The notes under the pieces were generated by a model that had not been told where the DNA came from, did no database searches, and saw only the letters and a list, made by a program, of their open reading frames with translations. A stretch of DNA of 64,000 nt, taken from contig JAECYW010000004.1 of the NCBI GenBank assembly GCA_023014335.1, positions 2,914,001 to 2,978,000 on the forward strand, given 5' to 3'. Within the stretch, counting starts at the first letter, position 1, and every line of letters starts with the position of its first letter. Positions 46,671 to 58,816 of this stretch are shown in pieces. Made by a program: the position numbers and the translations under genes. Source of the stretch: Galerina marginata. Its lineage: Eukaryota > Basidiomycota > Agaricomycetes > Agaricales > Galerinaceae.

Positions 46671-49183
46671 ATGATATTTAGAAATTGGTTCAGGTTAGTC
46701 GTGACCATAGCTGTCTGTTCTATGCTAACTTTTCTTTGATTCAGTCTATTGAAACCTGGAACGGGTTCCCCTTCAAGCTCCCAGCCGGAGTTCACCTTAA
46801 GAGCTGTTCTGTTGGGCCTGGCTATTGGATGCTTGATATGCTTCACGAATTTGAGCCTTGGGCTCCAATCTGGATGGATATCTATGTGGGTAGCTCGCAC
46901 TCTATTCTGAAACTGTCGTCAAACCTTCGTTCAGGATGTCTATCCAGTCAGCTCTCATAGGGTTTCTAGTTTCGAGGATGCTTTCCAACCCGTTGAGCCC
47001 TCAAGAAATTATTGTCGTCCAAACAACGGCAGTGGCTACAGGAACCATGCCCCTCGCGGCTGGTTTCGTAGGGATTCTGCCTGCGCTGACGTTGCTCAGT
47101 GAAGAACGAGATGGCACACCTCCCATTCGCCTCACCTGGCTTGCTGCTGTGGGTTGGTCATGTTCAGTAGCTTTCTTCGGGGTTTTTCTATCGCCTCCCA
47201 TACGTAAACAAGTGGTACGTATACCTTCTTACCATCCCGATGCATACCTTTAGACACCCCTTGCAGATCATAGAAGAACAACTACCTTTTCCATCTGGAA
47301 CCGCAACTGCACATCTCATATCAGTTTTGCACAAATTACCGCCCCCAGACACGACGGTTAGACATCGAACGGGTTATCGGCAAGTCGAGGAAGAAGAAGC
47401 TGTTGCACCCACAGTCCCCGATACGCCTGCAATTACTTCAGAAGACCAGGAGGACGCAGGAGAACGGCAGTTTGCCGAACGCGAAGGATGGCAGGATCTT
47501 ATTTGGAGTTTCTCAGCTTCAGGCGCCCTGACAGTAATTCGTTTGACCTTGTAGACTGTAATCCATTCATTGACAACGTTTTCCTTTTTCCAGTTATGTG
47601 CATACTTTTTTCCCGTGCTCTTTGCTATCCCCACTTTCGGCAATTACCTAGCGAAGGAATGGCTGTGGTACTTCACTCCCAGTCTTTCGTATGTTGGTCA
47701 AGGTTCGTTCGAGTTGGATCCGTTTATGTTTCTGCTTCGAAAATCTTACGCGCTTTGTAGGTATAATCATGGGCTTCCCAACCACTTTGAGCATGAACCT
47801 TGTCAATTTAATCCATTTCGTCGTTCCTGCATTTATTGACTTCTTCGTATTGTAGGGTATGTTCGTTGGGTGGGCGATCCTGTCTCCACTTTCCAAAGAG
47901 CTCGGCTGGGCGCCAGGTCCTGTCGGAGACATGTCGAATGGTGCACGAGGCTGGATTCTTTGGATATCCCTAGGCATCATGTGCGCAGATAGTCTTATTT
48001 CGCTGCTTCCCGTTGCTTTCGAGTACATCGACGATGCCTTGCGTTTTCGGAGAAGGGGTTACCTAAATATTGGAGAACATGACGATCAAGACAAAAATCT
48101 TCATGAGACGGAGACCGAAGACAGGCTAGTTCCCACCAGATGGGTTTTTACTGGGTTATTTCTCAGTGTAGCCATAGGCACTGTGCTAGTATGGGTTGTT
48201 TTCGGAAATGAAGGGATCAAACCTTGGGCGACCCTCCTAGGCTTTATTCTCGGAGGAATGTTGAGTATCATCGGGTATGTTACATCTCAATCTGCCTCTT
48301 CTTCGATCTCATCATATTGCGTAGAGTCCGCGCTCTAGGTGAAACCGATCTTAATCCTGTTTCGGGTTTAGGGAAGGTATCCCAACTTTTCTTTGCCTGG
48401 ATCCAACCTGGGAACATCGTAGCAAATATAATCGCCGGAGGAGTGGCAGAAGCTGGTGCTCAACAGTGAATGATCTTTTTTTGCACCAACAACTTTGGAA
48501 ATCCTCATGTTGTTGTTTTCAGAGCTGGTGATCTCATGCAGGATCTCAAGACAGGTCACCTATGTCATGCATCTCCTCGAGCACAGTTTTTTGGCCAGCT
48601 TATTGGATCTTCTGTATCTATCTTTGTCACCACGACAGCATACACATTTTACAATCGTGCATATGTGATTCCAGGACCATCATTCCCAGCGCCGACGGCA
48701 TATGTCTGGTTGAGTCTTGCGAGACTACTTCGTGCGTTTCTCCGGGTTTTTTTTTGGTGGAAAAGACTAAACACCGTCTCTCCAATAATAGGTGACGGCC
48801 AATTACCGGAGAACAGTGCGAAGTTTATGGTCGTCTTCTCCATCCTCTTCGGGCTGCTTTCAGCAACCAAGACGTACGCTTCTAGGAGAAGCCTTTGGTT
48901 TGCCAAGTGGATTCCTTCAGGCGTTGCATTTGCGATCGGCTTCCTGAACACGCCTTCGTTCTCAATTGCTCGGTTGATTGGAGGGATAATCGAATATACA
49001 TATCGTAGATATTTTGCCAAGGACGGAGGTGACATTCGGCTCATCGTCATTGCGAGTGGCTTCGTACTGGGAGAGGGTGTGGTAAGCATTGTGACACTAA
49101 TTCTGCGCATCTTCGGCGTCGGTGTCGCCAGTTGCATTGGATGTGGTCATGGACTTTGTGGAGGGTGTCCTTCCACCTTGTAA
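46671..49183 (+). CDS. OPT-family oligopeptide/metal-chelate transporter
   Basis: Multi-exon gene. A 23-nt first exon (MIFRNWF) joins SLLKPGTGSP, then FTLRAVLLGLAIGCLICFTN, SLGLQSGWISM/MSIQSALIGF, VQTTAVATGTMPLAAGFVGI and EEQLPFPSGTATAHLI: the standard start of the OPT family (YSL/oligopeptide branch). Later segments include GNYLAKEWLWYFTPSLSYVG, LNPVSGLGKVSQLFFAWI, VANIIAGGVAEAGAQQAGDL and WIPSGVAFAIGFLNTPSFSI. An acidic loop (EEEEAVAPTVPDTPAITSED) lies between the early helices and the middle ones. It ends in a Cys-rich ASCIGCGHGLCGGCP tail. It should move small peptides or metal-peptide complexes into the cell or vacuole by proton symport. Substrate cannot be read from sequence. Confidence 0.9.
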
Positions 49184-49388
49184 AACTACTTGTACACTAC
49201 CATCTAGTCCCATAATATTTCCCTAGCATTTTCAGAGGAGTCTCGATCGCAGATTGAATTTACAGCCGATTTTCATTGGGTCATCTTCTTTTGGTAGTCA
49301 ACACGTCTGTTCCACGTCAGTCCCGGCCGGTCCTCATGTTTTCCAGTGAGACGCCCGTCGGGTACATCGCCTCTTCCAACATACCGCC

Positions 49389-50438
49389 ATGTCCAGAGTA
49401 GAGCTTGCCAAAATCAAGTCTCTAACATTTTACAATGACGCTCAGACTGCAGCACGAAGGACCGCTGCTCTGCCTCAACTGGTTTGCGTCGGCAAGCCTT
49501 GTAAGCTGTTCCAGCCCGAAGTCGTTCGATGCGTCAATCTTGGAGGCGTTGGTACTGACGTAGATTGGAAGGTATGGTTCCTAGCTGTTTTATGCACACT
49601 TTTTGTTCACATCTTGTTTTCGATTTAGTGCGAGGCAGACCTTCCAGACTCATTACGATTCGGCAAGGTTGAGGTATCTTGTGAAGGATGGTCGGGACCA
49701 GGAGATCCTTATGTGCTGAAAGGTATGATTGAGCCGAAACCTTTTCTAGTCGTCATTTACATAACCTCATCCTTCATCAGGTTCATGTTCGCTGAATTAC
49801 CGCCTTGTCCAAGTACCCGGCTCCTTGCGCGATGGCAAGACTGATTCTCCTTTATTCAACCCAAGCTGTAAGTAAGACTTTGCGTTTGTTTCTCTCCTGA
49901 CTGACAAACGATTCTGACAGCATATGACTGGACCAGCATCCTTTTCTCTACATTATGGTTTGGATTTCTAGCTGTCATCCTTTACAGCTTCCTCGCGTCG
50001 TGTTTCCGCAATAATAACAACACAACCCCCCGAGCGCCGCCTGGTACCAATCCTCGCCCAAGCACAGGCAGTGGAGGTGGGTGGTTCCCGGGAGGTTACC
50101 AAGACCACCCTACGGATCCTCCGCCTCCTTACTCCAAGTCAACATACCAACAATCGCAATCGGGTGAGGGTTGGCGGCCAGGATTCTGGACTGGAGCCGC
50201 AGCCGGAGGGTTGGCGAATCACCTGTGGAATCGGCCACGCGCTGAACCTCTGCGAGGGACAAGTTACGATTGGGAACGCACTCGCGCCCAAGCTCAACCT
50301 GAACCACGAGGATCATTTTGGGGTGGAGGTTCAGGATTCAGACGACCCTCGTCGCATAGCGATGACCGTGGCGAAGGAAGCTCAAATTTGGGATCGATGA
50401 GACGGAGCACAGGTTTAGGAGGGTCAAACGTTCGTTGA
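49389..50438 (+). CDS. SARAF: SARAF-like (store-operated calcium entry regulator) membrane protein
   Basis: Multi-exon gene starting MSRVELAKIKSLTFYNDAQT, followed by the SARAF pattern PQLVCVGKPC, VVRCVNLGG, TDVDWKCEADLP and EVSCEGW, and LVQVPGSLR. A transmembrane helix follows (SILFSTLWFGFLAVILYSFL), then a Gly/Pro-rich tail with WFPGGY, GFWTGAAAGG and FWGGGSGFRR. In animals SARAF sits in the ER membrane, with the Cys-rich part in the lumen, and restrains calcium entry through STIM. The lumenal domain should need a signal peptide, yet none is seen at this start and no in-frame upstream start was found. A first exon could be missing from this model. Confidence 0.82.
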
Positions 50439-51317
50439 CCTAGGTCAATGGAGGTGCTTATGATAACCTGAGTGTTTCTTACTATAATCTTCTGTCATGT
50501 ATTTTATTCACGTCTGTACCACTATATTTTAAAGGTGCCAGTATTGTAACACATCTATTTTGCCGATTCATGCGTTTCAAAGCCCTTGAATTATCCAGAC
50601 AATCACCCGACACTCAAACTCGATACGGCTTTACTGGCATAGGGTTAACACAACAACAGCAGAAACCGAGGTTTATGACTGCTGATTTTGATAGCATACT
50701 GAAAGCTGCACGATTTGCCCGTGGTCCTGCAGGCATGGCCTCACGACAATAAATTCCGGACGGGTTCTCTGCTGTTCTCTGTCAGAATGATTTTCAAAAT
50801 CACGGCAAAGCGGACTGACAGTGAATGTCGATATATCTCCAACACTCCGTCCATTGCCATTAACTACAACATTCTGGGGTAAACCTCGGTTAAGCGCGCT
50901 TCTTAAGGTCCAGCAGACCTACCCGGAAGGAATATCACGAGTCCGGCCAAAAGAATAACAGGATGTTTTTATTCCGTTACGACACGAGCTGGAGCATCCG
51001 AGGATCCTTTTTGCTTTACTGACATGGGTCGTGCTCATGCCGTGGAGCGGGATGCGTCGCTCTGCAAATGAATGTCGCCGAAATGTCTTCAGGCGTCCGG
51101 TTAATGTGTTCAAGCCAGGTCTTAGGACGTTGGACCAACGGTCGCTCATTGCTTGGGCTGGATGTATGTCGGGCCTTCGACGGATGGCTGTAAGGTATCA
51201 TGCTAATCTTTTATCCCCCCTGCACCTCGCTCTCTCTCGCTTTTCTCAACCCTATTAAAGGCGACGACGAAAATGGGACGAACTTCAGCTGCTCGTAACC
51301 TGCTCCCGTTCAAAAAA
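50439..51317. other. Intergenic region upstream of cellulase copy 1
   Basis: 3' flank of the SARAF-like gene and promoter of the GH5 gene. From about 50.9 kb it matches blocks of the promoter of the second GH5 gene (see 53235-54321). Confidence 0.55.
51253..51260 (+). promoter_or_regulatory. TATA-like element of cellulase copy 1
   Basis: TATTAAAG within CCTATTAAAGGCGACGA, about 60 bp before the start codon; the same sequence context recurs at the second copy. Confidence 0.5.
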
Positions 51318-53234
51318 ATGAGGTCCACTTCATCCACGTTCGCTTCAATGGCGATCGTCGCTATGCTCAGCACACCAGTGCTATCTGTTGCGGTCTACGG
51401 CCAATGTGGTGTATGTCCGCTATGTTGATAAGATGAAGTCAGAAGAATCTGACTTGTTGCCTCTTTCTCTTCCTCCAGGGCCAAACCTACACCGGTTCAA
51501 CGGTCTGCGATGCTGGATCCACTTGTGTCTATTCGAACCCATGTGCGCTTTTGAATAAAAGACTGCCACTGTACTTCTGCAGTCACTGACCTTGCTTTCC
51601 TCTCAACACAGATTACTCACAATGCTTGCCGGGCGCCGCTTCCTCAACCACTCCCGCTGGTGGTGGCGGCACTACCAGTACCCCCACGACGACCGCCACC
51701 TCGCCTTCCAACTCCCTATGCTCTGGCTCGCGCACCAAGTTCAAGTTTTTTGGTGTCAACGAATCTGGTGCCGAGTTCGGTAATACTGTTATACCTGTGA
51801 GGCTTATCTCGCCAGAAGTTTACACGTCTTGCCTCTTGATTAATACTGGCATTCGTGCAGGGTGTTCTCGGGACGGACTATACCTGGCCGAGCCCCAGTT
51901 CCATTGACTACTTCGTTGGCCAGGGATTCAACACCTTCCGAGTGCCTTTCTTAATGGAGCGATTAAGCCCGCCTTCGAGCGGTCTGACTGGCGCGTTTGA
52001 CGCTACTTACCTCAATGGCTTAAAGACGGTACATATCTTGTTTGAACCACGTCGAACTTCCGGAGATAATCTAACTCGCTCCGGAAAATTAGATCGTCAA
52101 CTACATCACCAACAAGGGTGGATATGTTCTTATCGACCGTTAGTGACCTGGCCTTCTGTCAAATATGAAGGGAAGATATTTACTTGGTTACCCATTTTCA
52201 GCCCACAACTTTATGAGGTACAATAATGCTATCATCACCAGTACCGCCAAGTGAGTACCACCTAAATATTATACATTATCCACCCCAGTAGATTTCTGAT
52301 TCTTCTGTGTTTGCATCATCTAGCTTCCAGACATGTATGCTGTGATTTTCAGCATTCGTGATATTGAATTGACCTAATTCTCAACCATAGGGTGGAAGAA
52401 TTTGGCCGGCCAATTTGTAAGTCCACAACCCGGACGTTCATAGACGAGCTGTGGCAAACTTATTTTTCTGCTTCATAGGTATCTAACACTCACGTCATCT
52501 TCGACGTTATGAACGAACCCAACGGTATCGATGCCGGAACTGTGTTCAACTTGGTGTGTATCCTGGCAACTCTTTGTATTTTATGAAACTGGCTTCTTAC
52601 GCCACCTATCGTTAACTAGAACCAAGCTGCAGTCAATGGTATCCGGTCCAGTGGCGCGACGAGCCAGCTTATTCTCGTCGAGGGAACCTGTAAGTTGTCC
52701 ACCACCCAAACTCAACCCACGTTACCTTACCGACCTTCCCTTCCTCCAGCCTGGACTGGCGCATGGACCTGGCAGTCCTCCGGAAACGCTGCCGCCTTCG
52801 GTGCGATAAAAGACCCCAACAACAACGTAGCCGTCCAGATGCACCAGTACCTCGACTCAGATGGGTCCGGCACATCCCCAACCTGCGTCTCATCGACCAT
52901 CGGTGCCGAGCGTCTCGCGCAAGCGACCTCGTGGCTGCAGGCGAACAACTTGAAGGGCTTCCTCGGGGAGATGGGCGCTGGCTCGAATGCCCAGTGTATT
53001 ACTGCGATCCAAGGCGCTCTGTGCTCAATGCAGCAGTCTGGCGTGTGGCTCGGCATGCTCTGGTGGGCTGCTGGGCCATGGTGGGGTACTGTGAGTTGTC
53101 CTTTTGGTGTTTTATTTATGCATTTTTTCCTGGCACTGATATCCGCGTTCGGATAGTACTACCAATCCATGGAACCCCCCAGTGGTGCTGCAGTCTCGCA
53201 AATCCTCCCGCAAGCGCTCAAGCCGTTCCTGTAA
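51318..53234 (+). CDS. Secreted GH5 endoglucanase with N-terminal CBM1, copy 1
   Basis: Multi-exon gene for roughly 390-400 residues. A signal peptide starts at 51318 (MRSTSSTFASMAIVAML); the upstream in-frame start at 51273 would bury it. CBM1 follows (VYGQCGG, YTGSTVCDAGSTCVYSN, YYSQCLPG), then a Gly/Ser/Thr linker (AGGGGTTSTPTTTATSP) and the GH5 barrel: RTKFKFFGVNESGAEFGNT, GFNTFRVPFL, GGYVLIDPHNF, the acid/base in FDVMNEPNG, QMHQYLDSDGSGTS and the nucleophile in GFLGEMGAGS. It cuts internal beta-1,4 bonds in cellulose. An 11-nt exon (52324-52334, CTTCCAGACAT) is needed to keep NFQTWW. The tandem partner at 54322 has the same intron plan. Confidence 0.93.
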
Positions 53235-54321
53235 TTGAAGGTGATCGGAAGCAGGTGATAGGGGACTTACACACTGTTAAATGACTCGGATGGAAAAAAG
53301 GAACAGACTCGGAGGAATGTTGTAATTATGTTATGCACATGCAATTCATTCTGTTTGAAATTGAATATCGCGTTTGATAATTGCGTCAGTGATAGAATTG
53401 TATCAATTGTATCTCGATGCATTCTACGAAGTTGATAAATATTCCACGAGCTTCAAGGATGAGTAGTTCATTGCGATGTCCGTTCGTACAGACGTTACAG
53501 TCTCCGTGTGTCCAACTTGAAGATTCTAAGCAGCGTGTCGTCGATTAGTCCCCCCGTAGGTACTACAACATTCAGCGTCTTTTCCATGGGATCAGGGTCA
53601 TTTGTAGCACCAACAGAGGTAAAATAAGCAGGTCGATTGCCGTTACTAGTATTCACACTTTGGCAGACCTATCGTGAGGCAAATGGTTGTTTAGAGATTC
53701 AGATCAAGGAGCAGGCCGTTCGGATCAATTGAGTAGTTAGATATACATTTATTCAAGTCGAGTAGCGAGAGAAGGATTTGTCCCCTTGTCCCTTGATCTA
53801 GGATACTAGTAAGAGAACAAAAAATCAGAGAAGTAGCAAAGAAGTAGAGCCTGAGGTGCAGAGCGTCATGATGATGATTGACCTGCCCGAAACGATTCTC
53901 AGTTCGGCCAAAAAGAAAAACTTAATGACAACTTGATTCAACTTCTTTATTCCGTTACGCCACCGTGACGAACTCTACCTTCCGAAGAAACATTAATATT
54001 CTAACAAAACTGCCATAGGACTAGTATGCTGTACTTATGCCGATGGAGTGAGATGCGTCGCACCGCGCACGAGTGTCTCCGAAGAAACGAAATATCTTCA
54101 GGCGTCAGGTTCATGTGATCCTGCCTTGGTCTTGGTATGCTGGCTACCTGCTGAAGCAGGATGTACATCGGAAATTACACGGATATCTGGTCATATTATC
54201 CTGCTCTCCGTCTTGTCTCTGTCTCTGTTTCCGAAGATTCTTTCCTATTAAAGGCCACGAGGAAAAGAGGATGGATCCGTTCAACTGCTCATTAATCGTC
54301 GCTAGCGCTTGGCGAAAAAAA
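53235..54321. other. Region between the two cellulases, with duplicated promoter
   Basis: The last 400 bp or so (about 53.9 kb on) share ordered blocks with the first copy's promoter: CGGCCAAAA, TTTATTCCGTTACG, GATGCGTCGC, TCTTCAGGCGTC and CCTATTAAAGGC. The rest shows no gene. Confidence 0.6.
54246..54253 (+). promoter_or_regulatory. TATA-like element of cellulase copy 2
   Basis: TATTAAAG within CCTATTAAAGGCCACGA, about 70 bp before the start codon. Confidence 0.5.
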
Positions 54322-56208
54322 ATGAGATCCGCTTTATCCACATACGGCTCTTTGGCGATCCTCGCTGCGTTGAGCACGCCGGTGTTGTCTGTTGCAGTCT
54401 ACGGTCAATGCGGTGTATGACGCCTTTCTTATGTGCTCAGCGCTCAACATACAACGGGCTAATCTATTCTTCCTGTTCCTCTTTTAGGGCATTGGCTACA
54501 CCGGCTCAACAGTCTGCGACGCCGGATCCACTTGTGTCTATTCGAACGCATGTGCGTTTCAAAAATGTGCGATAGGCCTCGATTGGCACTAACGTTTGTT
54601 TTCTCCCCGTACAGACTACTCACAGTGCTTGCCTGGAACCGCTACCAGCCCCGCTGGCGGAGGCGGCACCACTAGCACGCCAACGACGACCGCCACCTCA
54701 CCTGGGAACTCTGTATGTTCAGGCTCCCGCACCAAGTTCAAGTTCTTTGGCGTCAACGAGTCAGGTGCTGAGTTCGGTAATACCAAAGTGCCTGTGAGTT
54801 TTCCCCAGCCGAACGTTGTTTTGCGCTTTTGGCTAATTGCTATGGGCGCTTAGGGTGTTCTCGGAACGGACTACACTTGGCCAAGTCCTAGCTCGATCGA
54901 CTACTTCATGGGACAGGGCTTCAACACCTTCCGTGTTCCCTTCTTGCTCGAGCGCATGAGCCCGCCGTCGGCCGGCCTCACTGGCGCGTTCGATAACACT
55001 TATCTTAATGGCCTGAAGACCGTGCGTACCGTTGCTTTAATAATTCCAGTTTCCTAGAAACAAAATTTGACGTGTTGTGGCAAACCAGATTGTCAACTAC
55101 ATCACCAACAAGGGTGGATACGTGCTCATCGAACGTGAGTGCCCAACCTTACAAGACTGCGCATGGGTTTTTGAATGTTGTTTTTGAATTAGCCCACAAC
55201 TTCATGAGATACAACAATGCTATCATCACCAGCACCGCCAAGTGAGTATTCAGTGATTTACAGGAGGCAGATTTCTGACTATTTTTTCATCTAGCTTCCA
55301 GACATGTACGTTGCGAACTTTGATTCGAAGCATAATTTGACCTAAACGACAAATTTATTTGATTAGGGTGGAAGAACCTGTCCGCTCAATTCGTAAGTCT
55401 ACAACCCACACCCTTGTCGCGGATGGACAACTCTTGGCTCACTTGCTTTACCTGATTTACAGAAAACCGACACACACGTTATCTTCGACATCATGAACGA
55501 GCCTAATGGCATTGACGCTCAGACCGTGTTTAACCTGGTATGTGGTGTCTTTTTTGAGCAAAAGCTCAACCTAATCGCGCTGTTTAATCAGAACCAAGCT
55601 GCTATAAATGGTATTCGTTCCAGTGGCGCGACGAGCCAGCTCATCCTCGTCGAGGGAACCTGTAAGCCGTCCACCACCCGAAACCAACCTATGTTTCTAA
55701 CCAACCTTCCCTTCCTCCAGCCTGGACTGGCGCATGGACATGGCAGTCCTCCGGCAATGCAGGCGTATTCGGCGCGATCAAAGACCCGAATAACAACGTC
55801 GCCATCCAGATGCACCAGTACCTCGACTCAGACGGGTCCGGCACCTCGCCTACCTGCGTCTCGTCGACCATCGGCGCCGAGCGGCTCGCGCAGGCGACCG
55901 CGTGGCTGAAGGCGAACAACCTGAAGGGCTTCCTCGGGGAGATGGGCGCGGGCTCGAACTCGCAGTGCATTAGCGCCGTGCAGGGCGCGCTGTGCTCGAT
56001 GCAGCAGTCGGGCGTGTGGATTGGGATGCTGTGGTGGGCTGCTGGGCCGTGGTGGGGTACTGTGAGTTACCTTTGTTTTACTGGTGTTTCATAAAAATGT
56101 TTTGGATGCTGACTTGGGCGTTTGAAATAGTACTACCAATCTATCGAGCCTCCCAATGGCGCAGCGATCTCACAGATCCTCCCGCAGGCGCTCAAGCCCT
56201 TCCTATAA
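54322..56208 (+). CDS. Secreted GH5 endoglucanase with N-terminal CBM1, copy 2
   Basis: Tandem paralog of the copy at 51318 with the same order: signal peptide (MRSALSTYGSLAILAAL), CBM1 (VYGQCG, GIGYTGSTVCDAGSTC), Gly/Ser/Thr linker and GH5 barrel with FDIMNEPNGI and GFLGEMGAGS as catalytic acids. Introns fall at matching places, including the 11-nt exon at 55295-55305. Most differences are conservative (for example ERLSPPSSGL against ERMSPPSAGL). The start at 54322 is chosen because the next upstream in-frame start (54270) places polar residues before the signal peptide. Expected role: endo-beta-1,4-glucanase acting on crystalline cellulose through CBM1. Confidence 0.93.
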
Positions 56209-56761
56209 TTTGATTTTGATTCGTTAAAATTCTTGGAAGGAAAGATGGAACAAATTCGGGGTGGGGATGTAATGAATATTATGAGATGCACAAACAATTG
56301 CTATCCATTGAAACCAAGCAGCCAAGTTTGATCATCCGCGAAGCATCCCCACTTGGATTGCTTTGATATTCGACAGCAGAAATGACAGTAAAAGTCTGAA
56401 GCCATGATAAATACACGCAACTTGAATCGGGGCTGCACGAGGAGGAGCAGTTTATGATACTGAGTGGTGACGAGGTATCAGTGTCGATTCGACTTGGTCT
56501 CGACCTATCAGAGCAAAACCATCGCCTCGAGCCACGAGGTCGGAGGCATTAATGCATTGACTTTGTGGCGCTTATTTCCAGAAAAGTCAATGGTTAATTG
56601 GCTACTTTAGAATTTGAAGAGCATACAAGGGTTGTTGGAACCATGTAAGGGGAAAGGATAATACTGGTGGTTGAACAAGCAGCTCGGCTATTCAGCTCGG
56701 TCGTGGTGCCGGGTGGGCCAAACGCGGCTATCTTTATAACTCTTGTTCAGAAGACACCACC
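56209..56761. other. Intergenic region
   Basis: 3' flank of cellulase copy 2 and promoter of the next gene; TTTATAAC at 56733-56740 lies about 25 bp before the next start codon. No frame of note. Confidence 0.5.
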
Positions 56762-58436
56762 ATGGCAAACAAGTCCGACATTCTAGTTCTAGGCGCGACA
56801 GGCTTTACGGGTCGTCTCATTACTCGCTATCTCTCGGTCCACCCCCAGCGTCCCAAATTCACGCTTGCCATCGGCGCACGGTCAACGTCAAAGCTTCAAA
56901 AGCTCGTCCAGGATCTTAGCCTGCCGAGCTCGGTGAAGCTTGTCCACGTCGATGTTACACGAGAGGAGGAAGTCGAGGTCGCGGTGAGGGGAGCACGCGT
57001 CGTTATCAACACTGTGGGGCCGTATTGGCTATGGGGGACGCCTGTGGTTAGGTGCGTCATCATTGTCATCTCATCTGTGTGGTATTGACTGGCAATGACG
57101 CAGATCCTGTGTTCGTAACGGCGCGCATTACGTGGACCTCACAGCAGAGGTCGCTTGGCTAAGAAATATTATCATCGAGTACGAGCTCAACAATTCCTTC
57201 CCAGCGCAGAGGATTAATTTATTTGTGAACCAACAGGTTCGACTACTTTGCGACTAAAACCGGGTCTATCATTGTTCCAGGATGCGGTTTTGATTCGGTA
57301 CCTTCGGATATTTCAGCTTACCTTGCCAACAAAACCCTAAAGTCCGCCACAGCGACGAATGGAGTGTATCCTGGCCTAGGGGATTCAACAACCGCTTTCC
57401 GTTTCCGAGGAGGGGTTTCTGGAGGAACAATATCCAGCATGATGACTCTTCTTGAAAAGGTCCCACCAAATGCCCTGAGAGAATCCAGAGAACCGTACAT
57501 TTTAAGTCCAGTTGTTGGCCAGAGAAGACCTCTCCTGCGGTTTTTGTACAACCTCCCCATTCCTGGAGCCAAACCACTAAAAGGCGCAATCTTTCTCATG
57601 GCAGGCGGAAACAGGGCAGTAATCCAGCGTACATTTGGGTTGTTGGAAATGCAAGCCAGAGATTGTATGTCTCTAATTAATTGCGGTGCTATATTTCTAA
57701 CCTTGTCTTCCAGCAAAAGATAAAGACGCGCAGTTAGCTCGTTACGGTCCTGAATTTTGCTATGACGAATTCATGGGTACCTCTGGAACGATGTCAGCTC
57801 TCGTCTTTACTGCGGCCTTGATATTCAGCTTCGGCATGTTGATGGTAAAACCGGTACGTCCTTCTTGAGCCTCGGTCCGTCTCTTTTTCTGAAGGCTATA
57901 TACGTAATACAGGTACGTTACATCGCGAAGAAGTTGCTGCCCCAACCTGGAGAGGGACCTTCAGACGAGTTGAGTCAGATTCAAATTCAAAAATTACACC
58001 AATGCTAACGTTTCCTTTGATAAGAAAAATGGAAAAAGGATGGTTCAACGCAACCAATATCTCTACTTCGGCAACGTCCCCGCCCGTGAAAGTCAAGTCA
58101 GTAATCAAAGGACACGGCGATGGTGGCTACCTCCTTACAGCGAGTAAGTAGATATCATGCCGTTTTGACGAACTCGCACCCTTACGCCGCTTTATATTAA
58201 CAGTCATGATCTCGGAGTCGGCTTTATGCTTCCTCCTTCCTCCAGTGTCCGCATCCGCCGGCATCAAGTCTGGCAGTAGCGATAACGTCCACACATTGTC
58301 TCCGATAGCAAGGCAGGGCGGCATCCTGACGCCTATGTCTGCATTTGGTGACCAATTAATTCAACGCCTGGAGGAGACTGGGCGATTTGAATTCTCCAGC
58401 TCTATTATTGATGACGCATACAAGAAGGACGTCTAG
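56762..58436 (+). CDS. Saccharopine-dehydrogenase-like oxidoreductase (trans-acting enoyl reductase type)
   Basis: Multi-exon gene starting MANKSDILVLGATGFTGRLI, a Rossmann NAD(P)-binding motif, then FTLAIGARSTSKLQKLV, VVINTVGPYWLWGTPVV, CVRNGAHYVDLTAE and PGCGFDSVPSDISAYLA, the family core. Later it has RFRGGVSGGTISSMM and a hydrophobic segment (SALVFTAALIFSFGMLM) that may bind membrane or lipid droplets. It ends in FSSSIIDDAYKKDV. Relatives include mammalian SCCPDH on lipid droplets and bacterial trans-acting enoyl reductases of polyketide lipid synthesis; true saccharopine dehydrogenase activity is unlikely. The substrate is not known. Confidence 0.88.
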
Positions 58437-58816
58437 TCGTTTCTGATGGACATCACTCAGTGATTCTTTGTACCCTGATCCAACGCTTTGATTTATTGTT
58501 CAAACTTGCTTTGTTTTTAGTTCTGTATTTATATTATAGATGTGGACTCAGTCTCTGTTAGCTACAGCTCGAAAGGGGACGTAATAGTATTATGTAGCGT
58601 ATGCACTGCTCGTTGGTAGTAGGAATTCAACGTACTTAGGCAGTCTGGTAAGCAAGTGCTACCTGGCGTCTATTTTTGGCGCTCTGCATGTTCGGCGGTG
58701 TTGTTCACATCAGCACTCACCATCTTTCCCTCTAGCCTCGACCCGCAGACAGGTAAATAGTAACTTTGTCCTAGTATGTAATACCCTCAGCGAACTCCAG
58801 GCCTGGCTCCAGATCG
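58437..58816. other. Intergenic region
   Basis: 3' flank of the oxidoreductase gene and 5' flank of the EthD-like gene; nothing else recognisable. Confidence 0.5.
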
